Source: an uncultured Nitrospinaceae bacterium
Lineage (GTDB): Bacteria > Nitrospinota > Nitrospinia > Nitrospinales > VA-1
Assembly (NCBI GenBank): GCA_938073925.1
Contig: CALJGH010000099.1
Span: 1-8,535 of the forward strand
DNA: 8,535 nucleotides
Reading direction: 5' to 3'
Part shown: positions 1 through 5,422 of the stretch, piece by piece
Numbering within the stretch: the stretch's first letter is position 1
Layout of the letters: each line of letters opens with the position of its first letter
Made by a program: the position numbers and the translations under genes
Notes under the pieces: generated by a model
Database searches by the model: none
The model's input: only the letters and a program-made list of their open reading frames with translations
What the model was told of the DNA's origin: nothing

Positions 1-275
1 AATTCCGGCTCAATCGATTCATAATCTTTAAAATAGGCAAGTAAATGAATATTGAAATCATGAAACTTTACGGTGATCTCAATACCAGGAAAAGCTTCGA
101 TACCTGTCCCCTCTGCCGCCTTTAAAAAACCTGGAATACCATCAAAGGTATCGTGGTCTGTCAGAGAGAGAAGCGTTACATCATTTTTTTGGGCAATATC
201 AATCAGTTGGGCAGGCGAGAATTCCCCATCGGAGAATATAGAATGCATATGAATTTCAGATTTGCGCTGTGGCAT
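1..275 (-). CDS. PHP-domain metal-dependent phosphoesterase, N-terminal part (3' end outside window)
   Basis: The reading frame runs leftward from an ATG at 275 off the left edge, giving about 91 residues. Visible PHP metal-site motifs are H9-x-H11-S, S15-D16-G17, LTDHDT (38-43), PGIEI (63-67) and a later IHLLAY (76-81). This pattern matches the short PHP phosphoesterases related to RNase AM/YciV, which hydrolyse nucleotide or RNA phosphoesters, rather than the PHP domain of a DNA polymerase. That subfamily choice is an inference, because the C-terminal half is missing. No signal peptide is seen, so it is probably cytoplasmic. A GAGG ribosome-binding site at 283-286, 7 bases before the ATG, supports the start. 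The gene is divergent from the cytochrome gene at 372, with a 96-base gap, and has its own promoter there. Confidence 0.88.
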   Translation of the reverse strand, partial: MPQRKSEIHMHSIFSDGEFSPAQLIDIAQKNDVTLLSLTDHDTFDGIPGFLKAAEGTGIEAFPGIEITVKFHDFNIHLLAYFKDYESIEPE

Positions 276-299
276 TAGAATACCTCAAAGTAGATCTCA

Positions 300-328
300 A
301 TAGTAACCGTCTCTGCCCCTTGTGGCAA
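300..328 (-). promoter_or_regulatory. Sigma-70-like promoter for the PHP gene
   Basis: On the minus strand, TTGCCA (323-328; 5 of 6 to the -35 consensus) is followed by a 17-base spacer and TACTAT (300-305; 4 of 6 to the -10 consensus). Transcription would begin about 20 bases before the ATG at 275, leaving room for the GAGG site at 283-286. The geometry is good, but the assignment rests on sequence match alone. Confidence 0.5.
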
Positions 329-335
329 CAATCAA

Positions 336-364
336 TTGAAATTGCTTTAAGCTTTCGATACCTT
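336..364 (+). promoter_or_regulatory. Weak candidate promoter for the cytochrome gene cluster
   Basis: TTGAAA (336-341; 5 of 6 to the -35 consensus) lies 17 bases before TACCTT (359-364), which is a poor -10 match. If used, transcription would start at about 371, directly at the ATG at 372, giving a leaderless or nearly leaderless message. This would fit the absence of a clear Shine-Dalgarno sequence before 372. The real promoter could instead be elsewhere in 276-371. Confidence 0.22.
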
Positions 365-371
365 AGAAGCT

Positions 372-1685
372 ATGAAACTATTCCCGATAGTACTTTTGGT
401 ATTTCTTTCCACCTGTCTTGCACCGCGCCCCGATCTCCCCACCCCGGTTGCCGCAGAAGCACGGAAACTGCTTGTAGTTTATACTGGAAACCTGCTAGCT
501 GAGCTAAAACCCTGTGGTTGTGCGAAAGAAGAGGATCAAGGCGGCATTGAGCGCCGCATGCAATATCTCAATGACATTCGAAAAAGCAAACCCAATCTTT
601 TACTCGTAGATACGGGAGATCATTTTAAAGAACCCACAAGACAGGGAAAATTGAAAGCACAAACACTAATGACAGCAACCGAAAAAATGAGCTACGATGC
701 TGTTGCAGTGGGAGAACGAGACCTGGTGTATGGATCGAAATTTTTAGAAAATCATCCCATTCCCTTCATTTCTAGCAACATCACGCTTGAAAATTTTCCT
801 CTACAAAAAACGCGAATTAAGGAGTTTTCGAATGGATTGAAAGTCGCTGTCATGGCGATAGTTGACCCAGATCTTTTTTATTTGAAAAACCATGCTGGGC
901 TGAGTATTTCTGATCCCGAACAGATAGTTACTCAGGAAATCGAAAGAATTCAAAAGTCGGCAGATATCATCGTTTTGCTCACCCATATGGAAAAAGAAAA
1001 GGCTTTAAATTATCTGGATAAAGATGGCGTGGATATTGTCATCAATGGACATATTTCCAGTGAAACCGACACGGTAGACATGAAACCGATCTATAAAGCT
1101 GAAAAAGTCTTTGTTCAATCCTCACCTCGGGGCCAAAAAATGGGAGAACTGCATATAACGCTCGATGAAATGGGGAAAATCACTTTTGAACAGGATATGG
1201 TTAAGCTTGATTCGAGTATTAATAAAGACCCTGAAATGTTAAAATTATACCAAAGTTACAATAATGAAGTTGAGGCTATTTTTTTTGAAAGCCTTACAGC
1301 CAAACGCAATAAGGATAAAGTTTCAGTTTACGCTGGCGATACTGTCTGCAAAAATTGTCATTCGGTAGCCCATGACAAATGGTCATCATCCAGACATGGT
1401 AGAGCCTATGAAACGTTGAGAAAAATCAACAAAGCTTTTGATCCAGAATGCCTGATTTGTCATGTCGTTGGTTATAATACTGCCGGTGGATTTATTAGTG
1501 AGCTGGACACTCCGGAATTAAAAAATGTCCAGTGCGAAGTATGCCACGGTGCTGGGAAAAAACATGCTTCAGCGCCAGCACCGGGTTTTGGAAATAATGC
1601 GCATAAAGCGTGTAAAAATTGTCATGTAAAAAATCACAGTCCAAAGTTCAACTTCACACAATACTGGCCTAAAATAAAACACTAA
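372..1685 (+). CDS. Exported metallophosphatase-like/tetraheme cytochrome c554-type fusion protein
   Basis: This is a 437-residue exported protein. A hydrophobic N-terminus (about 3-17) is followed by a possible signal peptidase cut near AAEA (27-30); a lipoprotein cut at C15 (LSTC) is a poorer fit. Residues about 31-285 resemble the 5'-nucleotidase/UshA metallophosphatase fold: LLLVDTGD (76-83), a PFISSN element (131-136), LTHME and INGH. The usual first metal motif is replaced by KPCGC (46-50) followed by GGIERR (57-62), and the usual GNHE/D element reads GERD (114-117). Hydrolase activity is therefore doubtful. Residues about 320-437 hold four CXXCH heme sites at 326, 360, 388 and 414, plus SSRHGRAYETL with a likely axial His342, as in cytochrome c554-type domains. 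It is probably periplasmic electron transfer; its partner is unknown. There is no strong ribosome-binding site. It is first in the rightward cluster. Confidence 0.85.
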   Translation: MKLFPIVLLVFLSTCLAPRPDLPTPVAAEARKLLVVYTGNLLAELKPCGCAKEEDQGGIERRMQYLNDIRKSKPNLLLVDTGDHFKEPTRQGKLKAQTLMTATEKMSYDAVAVGERDLVYGSKFLENHPIPFISSNITLENFPLQKTRIKEFSNGLKVAVMAIVDPDLFYLKNHAGLSISDPEQIVTQEIERIQKSADIIVLLTHMEKEKALNYLDKDGVDIVINGHISSETDTVDMKPIYKAEKVFVQSSPRGQKMGELHITLDEMGKITFEQDMVKLDSSINKDPEMLKLYQSYNNEVEAIFFESLTAKRNKDKVSVYAGDTVCKNCHSVAHDKWSSSRHGRAYETLRKINKAFDPECLICHVVGYNTAGGFISELDTPELKNVQCEVCHGAGKKHASAPAPGFGNNAHKACKNCHVKNHSPKFNFTQYWPKIKH

Positions 1686-1700
1686 TTTTAGCGTACTATT

Positions 1701-1706
1701 AAGGAG
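1701..1706 (+). promoter_or_regulatory. Strong ribosome-binding site for the DsbA-like gene
   Basis: AAGGAG lies 6 bases before the ATG at 1713. It is the best Shine-Dalgarno match in the rightward cluster and fixes the start of the DsbA-like gene. The genes on either side in the cluster lack comparable sites, so this reading frame may be translated more strongly than its neighbours. Confidence 0.75.
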
Positions 1707-1712
1707 AAGTTC

Positions 1713-2336
1713 ATGAAACACGCGGCAGCCATTTTAATGGCATTCATTTTTTTGTTTCCCGGCACAGTTGTAGCCGATGAAAAAATTCGTGGAAAATATG
1801 AAGTCATTGGTGACATCACAAAACTCAAGGGCGCAAAAACAATAAAAATGTTAGAGTTTTTTAATTATTCCTGCGGTCACTGCTATCGGTTTCTGGAAAC
1901 TTCTAAGAAACTTCGCGCAAAATTTAAAGACAAGCTACATCATAAAAAATACCCGATTTACTGGGGGAATCAGACAGCCTACCCTGCCATGGCATTTTAT
2001 ATTGCTGACAGTGTCGGAATAGAAGAAGAATTCACCCAGGAATTATTCGACACCAGTTTTAAATTAAGCATAGATGTATTTCAACCTAAAGTCATTCGCT
2101 TCCTAGCAAAGGAATTTAAAATAGAAAAAGAAATGAAAGAAGGCATGCAATCGGATGTCATCAAAGCCAAAACCGATGAGTCACTTGCGTTGGCAAAAAA
2201 GTATAAGGCCAATGAGACCCCAACAATTATTATAAACGATGTTTTAAAAGTGGCTCCCAGCATCAGCAAAGGCAATGTCGATGAAATGACAGCTAATCTG
2301 GAAATCATCTTTGAAGATATTCTAAAGAATCAGTAA
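1713..2336 (+). CDS. dsbA: Periplasmic DsbA-like thiol:disulfide oxidoreductase
   Basis: This 207-residue thioredoxin-fold protein has a signal peptide (hydrophobic about 4-20, likely cut after VVA at 21). The redox motif is C54-G-H-C57 in the DsbA-typical setting LEFFNYSCGHC, and the cis-proline loop is ETPTIIIND with Pro170. Between them lies the helical insertion that separates DsbA proteins from plain thioredoxins. Length agrees with the family. DsbA proteins oxidise cysteine pairs in exported substrates. The CGHC centre is that of protein disulfide isomerase rather than the CPHC of E. coli DsbA, so its redox potential and direction may differ. It lies 27 bases after a gene for a cytochrome with four CXXCH motifs and is probably co-transcribed with it. 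A role in envelope thiol handling is an inference from this context. Confidence 0.9.
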   Translation: MKHAAAILMAFIFLFPGTVVADEKIRGKYEVIGDITKLKGAKTIKMLEFFNYSCGHCYRFLETSKKLRAKFKDKLHHKKYPIYWGNQTAYPAMAFYIADSVGIEEEFTQELFDTSFKLSIDVFQPKVIRFLAKEFKIEKEMKEGMQSDVIKAKTDESLALAKKYKANETPTIIINDVLKVAPSISKGNVDEMTANLEIIFEDILKNQ

Positions 2337-2358
2337 AGCGATTGTTAAACAATCGTTT
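2336..2358. repeat. Near-perfect palindrome between the DsbA-like and CtpA genes
   Basis: CGATTGTT (2339-2346) and AACAATCG (2348-2355) are perfect reverse complements around one central base. The symmetry extends outward to 2336 and 2358, with one G:T mismatch. As RNA it could form a 9-base-pair stem with a 5-base loop ending in UUU, resembling a weak or leaky terminator or a processing hairpin. As DNA it could be an operator. It starts at the last base of the DsbA-like stop codon and ends 22 bases before the protease ATG. The function is not determined. Confidence 0.6.
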
Positions 2359-2380
2359 GCCATTTCAATCCCAAACATAA

Positions 2381-3901
2381 ATGAAACTTAAAGAGCGATG
2401 GATCCTAATACCAGCAATCATCGCATTGCTGGTATCCATTCCCAGCTGGACTCATCTGAGCTCAACTGCTTATGCAGGTTTTTTCAATCATGACCTCGAA
2501 ACATTTGAGGAAATTATTGAGCTTGTATCTGAAAAATATGTGTACTCTCCTGACCATAAAAAACTATTTTCTGCCGCTATCGAAAAAATGGTCAAGACCT
2601 CAGATTCTGCAAATGTGACCACTAATCCCTCTGGAAGCACGATCACATTCAACAATAAATCCAAGCGATATTTTCTAAATTACGATATGCGCCATGATAT
2701 GGAAGTGCTACAAAAGGTTTATTATTTTCTGCACGACCAATCGAAAAATTCACTATCCAAAAACGACCTCGAGGTTGCAGCGATCCGAGGCATAATGAAC
2801 TCTCTTGACAACTATTCTCAATACCTCGATGAATCTGCATTCGAAAAATCGATACGAGATACAGAGGGGAAATATGGCGGACTAGGAATGGTGATCACGA
2901 TGAAAGACAATCGTCTTTTTGTGGTCAAAACCATGGATGATTCCCCAGCCAAAGAAGCTGGAGTAAAAGCCGATGACTCTTTTCTACAAGTAAATGGAAA
3001 AGAAATTAAAGGACTGCAAATTCAGGAACTGGCAAATTTACTCAGAGGATATCCTGAAACCCAGGTCACTCTGACCTTGTATCGATCCAGTGAAAAAAAG
3101 GAATATACACATACCTTGACGCGCAGAATTATCCTAGTCAATACCGTAGAATACGAACCTCTGGAAAACCAAATCGGTTATTTAAAAATTAGCAGTTTCT
3201 CCAAACTAACAGAGAAGCAGTTAAAGAAATATTTAAAACAAGCAAAACTAGAAGGTGTTACAGGTTTCATTTTGGATCTGCGCGGAAACCCAGGGGGACT
3301 GCTCAACCAATCGGTTAAAGTTGCCAGTCATTTTTTATTCAAAGGGCAAATGGTTGTCTACACGCAAGGACGTTCAAAAGATGATTATCGTGAATATCGA
3401 AGCTTATACAAAGAAAGCCTTCACAAAATGCCCGTGGTGGTACTCATCAATCAGTACAGTGCCAGCGCATCTGAAATCGTCGCCGGAGCTTTAAGAGAAT
3501 CGGGCAATGCCTTGTTAATTGGAGAAAACTCTTATGGCAAGGGCTCCGTACAAACCATTTTCCGGATAAGTGATGGTTCAGGAGTACGGCTAACCACGTC
3601 TAAATATTTCACACCTGCAGGCGCAGACATCACAAAGAATGGAATCGTTCCAGAAATAAACATCATAAACGATCTAATAAAAGAAGAAGAATCCACCGTA
3701 ATAAAGAAAAGTAGCAACTCGGATACACTTCTAAGCTTAAAAGCTTCCAGCTTAAAAAAGTTTTTCGAGAAACAAGGCCTCAATAAAAAACATGACGCTA
3801 CGGTTGAACTGGCCCGCCGAATTTTGAAAAACTCACATACCGCAAGCAAAAAAAGGTCGATGGAAAAGGCACGCGAAATAGCGGCTAGCATAAATTATTA
3901 A
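2381..3901 (+). CDS. ctpA: C-terminal processing peptidase, CtpA/Prc type (family S41)
   Basis: This 506-residue serine protease is exported or membrane-anchored by an N-terminal hydrophobic segment (about 7-22; possible cut after TAYA at 29-32). A PDZ domain at about 165-250 begins with KYGGLGMVI. The S41 core follows, with ILDLRGNPGGLL (297-308), NQYSASASEI (357-366) and SYGKGSVQ (384-391). Ser362 and Lys387 are the predicted catalytic dyad, 25 residues apart as in Prc, and Gln391 matches the third conserved position. The family trims or degrades envelope proteins from their C-termini. The N-terminal part (about 60-140) is longer than in ordinary CtpA and seems to repeat the AAI..M...D element (65-75 and 133-143). 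No ribosome-binding site is obvious, but a stop codon directly upstream makes ATG 2381 the earliest possible start. Confidence 0.93.
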   Translation: MKLKERWILIPAIIALLVSIPSWTHLSSTAYAGFFNHDLETFEEIIELVSEKYVYSPDHKKLFSAAIEKMVKTSDSANVTTNPSGSTITFNNKSKRYFLNYDMRHDMEVLQKVYYFLHDQSKNSLSKNDLEVAAIRGIMNSLDNYSQYLDESAFEKSIRDTEGKYGGLGMVITMKDNRLFVVKTMDDSPAKEAGVKADDSFLQVNGKEIKGLQIQELANLLRGYPETQVTLTLYRSSEKKEYTHTLTRRIILVNTVEYEPLENQIGYLKISSFSKLTEKQLKKYLKQAKLEGVTGFILDLRGNPGGLLNQSVKVASHFLFKGQMVVYTQGRSKDDYREYRSLYKESLHKMPVVVLINQYSASASEIVAGALRESGNALLIGENSYGKGSVQTIFRISDGSGVRLTTSKYFTPAGADITKNGIVPEINIINDLIKEEESTVIKKSSNSDTLLSLKASSLKKFFEKQGLNKKHDATVELARRILKNSHTASKKRSMEKAREIAASINY

Positions 3902-3926
3902 CCTCAATTAAAAAAGGTCTGAAGGA

Positions 3927-4169
3927 ATGAACATCATCAACATTGATTACGAAAAGGGAATTGTGAAAAGTGATTTTTTTGTTTGGCAAATCGTGTCAAA
4001 CAACAACAACAAGTTCCTACTTTTACAACGCGAAGAAAATGGTAGGTTTCATGCTGCCGAAGCAGATGTAAAAGCAAAACAAATCTGGGAAGTAAAAGAA
4101 ATATCGTATCGGGGTCCAGATGGCGATACGTTTTTTTATGACGAAGACTCAGGAATCATCCAAGTATAG
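3927..4169 (+). CDS. Small protein of unknown function (80 residues)
   Basis: I do not recognise this protein. It has no signal peptide, membrane segment, cysteine or known motif. The composition is mixed and charged, alternating hydrophobic and polar residues in a pattern that suggests beta strands (FVWQIV, KFLLLQRE, QIWEVKEISY), and the end is acidic (DTFFYDEDSG). Four consecutive AAC codons (3999-4010) encode an Asn run. It starts 25 bases after the protease stop codon, with AAGG at 3914-3917 about 9 bases before the ATG, so it is probably the last gene of the rightward cluster. It could be a cytoplasmic accessory protein of the cluster or an unrelated passenger. Position, ribosome-binding site and protein-like composition support a real gene. 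Confidence 0.68.
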   Translation: MNIINIDYEKGIVKSDFFVWQIVSNNNNKFLLLQREENGRFHAAEADVKAKQIWEVKEISYRGPDGDTFFYDEDSGIIQV

Positions 4170-4212
4170 CCAGGAAACAAAGTATCACCCATGTAACAAG
4201 GGAATCTTCGAT

Positions 4213-4770
4213 TCACTCGGATTGATATATGCGTAGAGATCTGAGGTGGGAGAAAGAAGACCTTAGAACATCTTTTGTTTGACCCGCCAGGAAATTCCCC
4301 CTTAAATCCAGTTTTTTCAACTTGGGAAAATTTTGTGACTCTGCAAGAGCCAATGCCCCGGCATCCCTGACTTCATTCCACCCTAATTGCAGATTTTCCA
4401 ATTTGGGAAAGCTGTTCGATTTTGCAAGGGCTATCGCACCTTCATCGGAAAAAAAATTATGCTTGAGAATTAAAATTTTAAGCTTTTTAAAGGTAGGCGT
4501 GTTTGCCAACATTTTGGCACCGGCGGGGCTAATTTCGTTATAGCGTAAATCCATCTTCTTCAGATCTTTTAAGAACTCCTGCTTTAACAGAACAGTAAGA
4601 CCTTTATCTCCAATTTTCTTTCCAGAAAGGTTCAGGACACCTCTCTGAAGATTATCCTTAAACAAGACTTCAAGCTCATCAGGGCTTGCAGCAACAGCCT
4701 GCGCAGAAACGATGGTGACAGACAAAAGCACCACCATAAAAAATACCAGCGGCCTGACTCTATATTGCAT
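4213..4770 (-). CDS. Exported leucine-rich-repeat protein
   Basis: This 185-residue protein (from ATG 4770) has a clear signal peptide: a basic start, a hydrophobic stretch at about 8-22, and a likely cut near AVAA. After an N-terminal cap come tandem leucine-rich repeats of 27 residues at about 69-95, 96-122 and 123-149, and a shorter one at 150-174. The consensus is roughly LKKLDLxxNxISDEGAxALAxSxxFP, which resembles the ribonuclease-inhibitor type. Such repeats form curved protein-binding surfaces; no enzyme domain is attached. It is paralogous to the gene just upstream (compare LNLSGKKIGDKG with LDLSNQKIGDKG). A TTG at 4779, overlapping the upstream TGA, is an alternative start, but ATG 4770 gives a more typical signal peptide. 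No strong ribosome-binding site is seen, so translational coupling is plausible. The partner is unknown. Confidence 0.85.
   Translation of the reverse strand: MQYRVRPLVFFMVVLLSVTIVSAQAVAASPDELEVLFKDNLQRGVLNLSGKKIGDKGLTVLLKQEFLKDLKKMDLRYNEISPAGAKMLANTPTFKKLKILILKHNFFSDEGAIALAKSNSFPKLENLQLGWNEVRDAGALALAESQNFPKLKKLDLRGNFLAGQTKDVLRSSFSHLRSLRIYQSE
4249..4566 (-). repeat. 81-base coding repeats (LRR array of the exported protein)
   Basis: Successive repeats are 81 bases apart. For example, the plus-strand stretch at 4314-4330 recurs in diverged form at 4395-4411 (CTTGGGAAA against TTTGGGAAA). The array encodes three 27-residue repeats and a shortened fourth. Divergence between units is substantial, so the array is not a recent expansion. 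Confidence 0.65.
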
Positions 4771-4775
4771 ACAGA

Positions 4776-5363
4776 TCAATCTTCTTCAGAGTCCGCTTTT
4801 TCTGCGGAACGGGCTTTTAACTCCTCCCAACTATTAATCAGGTCGGTATCGTCATAATCCTGCTCCTCTTCGTAGAAGAAGTCTTTCAAATCATCCACAT
4901 GAAGATGACATAAACGAGTTCGGCATTTGGCTTTTTTTAGCGCTTCAATTCCTTCGCGCCGAATTCGGTTGGAAGTGATAAATAGATGCTTTAGTTTCAA
5001 AAGAACCTGAGACTCGGCAATGGCTATAGCCCCCTCATCTTCGACAAGATTTCCATAGAGACTCAGCTTCTTCAAATTCGACATATAAGGGGATTCGGCT
5101 ATCGCCTTAACACCATCATCACTGATAACATTCCCATATATATCCAGATCAGTAAGGTGCTTGAAGTTTTCCGAATTGACGATAGCAATAATTCCTTCAT
5201 CACTGATATCATTATTCGGAAGCATAAGCTTTTTTAAGCGCTTAATACTTTTCGACTTTGACAGGGTGACGGCACCTTTATCCCCGATTTTCTGATTGCT
5301 CAAATCCAGATTCTTTTTATCTGGAGTCAAAAACTGCTTTATAAGATATTCAACACTGGCCAC
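4776..5363 (-). CDS. Leucine-rich-repeat protein with acidic C-terminal tail, probably cytoplasmic
   Basis: This 195-residue protein has no signal peptide. After a short cap containing LDLSNQKIGDKG (19-30), four 27-residue leucine-rich repeats occupy about 42-68, 69-95, 96-122 and 123-149 (LKKLxLxxNxISDEGIxAIAES pattern). The last 40 residues are strongly acidic (for example YEEEQDYDD at 164-172, and SEED at the end). There are two nearby cysteines at 147 and 152. Function is unknown; LRR folds usually bind proteins. The start is GTG at 5363, supported by AGGGTG at 5371-5376, 7 bases upstream. Its TGA stop (4776-4778) lies 5 bases before the ATG of the exported paralogue, so the two are almost certainly one transcript. 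An extended -10 promoter sits just upstream. Confidence 0.87.
   Translation of the reverse strand: MASVEYLIKQFLTPDKKNLDLSNQKIGDKGAVTLSKSKSIKRLKKLMLPNNDISDEGIIAIVNSENFKHLTDLDIYGNVISDDGVKAIAESPYMSNLKKLSLYGNLVEDEGAIAIAESQVLLKLKHLFITSNRIRREGIEALKKAKCRTRLCHLHVDDLKDFFYEEEQDYDDTDLINSWEELKARSAEKADSEED
4917..5240 (-). repeat. 81-base coding repeats (LRR array of the cytoplasmic protein)
   Basis: Four units of 27 codons run in tandem. Units 1-3 keep the N-x-I/V-x-D-[DE]-G and AI(A/V)xS positions; the fourth is degenerate after REGIEAL. The period equals that of the downstream paralogue, supporting an origin by tandem gene duplication. Confidence 0.65.
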
Positions 5364-5370
5364 AACAAAT

Positions 5371-5376
5371 CACCCT
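5371..5376 (-). promoter_or_regulatory. Ribosome-binding site that decides a GTG start
   Basis: AGGGTG on the minus strand lies 7 bases before the GTG at 5363. No nearby ATG has comparable spacing, so this site is the main reason for taking GTG 5363 as the start of the acidic-tailed LRR protein. Confidence 0.6.
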
Positions 5377-5395
5377 AATTAATAGATTGGATTGA

Positions 5396-5422
5396 ATTAT
5401 ATCACATATAACTATTGCTCAA
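5396..5422 (-). promoter_or_regulatory. Extended -10 promoter for the LRR gene pair
   Basis: On the minus strand TGATATAAT (5396-5404) is a perfect extended -10 element (TG, one base, TATAAT). TTGAGC (5417-5422; 4 of 6 to the -35 consensus) lies upstream with a short 15-base spacer, acceptable when an extended -10 is present. The element straddles the end of the tRNA nucleotidyltransferase gene (stop at 5412-5414). Transcription would begin about 25 bases before the GTG at 5363. It suggests the LRR pair can be transcribed independently of the upstream gene. Confidence 0.55.

Noticed and set aside
357..416. Lipoprotein signal for the cytochrome (C15 in LSTC)
   Set aside because: Thr before the cysteine fits the lipobox poorly, and a conventional cut after AAEA is available, so a soluble exported protein is preferred.
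269..502. Rightward open frame of 77 codons overlapping the PHP start and the cytochrome gene start
   Set aside because: It overlaps two well-supported genes, covers both promoters, has no family resemblance, and its proline- and serine-rich ending is the cytochrome signal region read out of frame.
3532..3891. Leftward open frame of 119 codons inside the protease gene
   Set aside because: It lies wholly antisense to the conserved catalytic and C-terminal part of the S41 protease and has no recognisable domain.
3999..4010. (AAC)4 microsatellite as a phase-variable tract
   Set aside because: A three-base unit in frame changes only the number of Asn residues and cannot switch the frame; four copies are easily explained by chance.
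4170..4212. Possible bidirectional terminator at the convergent junction
   Set aside because: Only a 5-base repeat (GAATC and GATTC, 4202-4214) is present, with no GC-rich stem and no T run on either side.
4777..4779. TTG as the start of the exported LRR protein, overlapping the upstream stop codon
   Set aside because: It would add only three residues (M-I-C). ATG at 4770 is a more usual codon and still lies close enough to the upstream stop for coupling. The TTG cannot be fully excluded.
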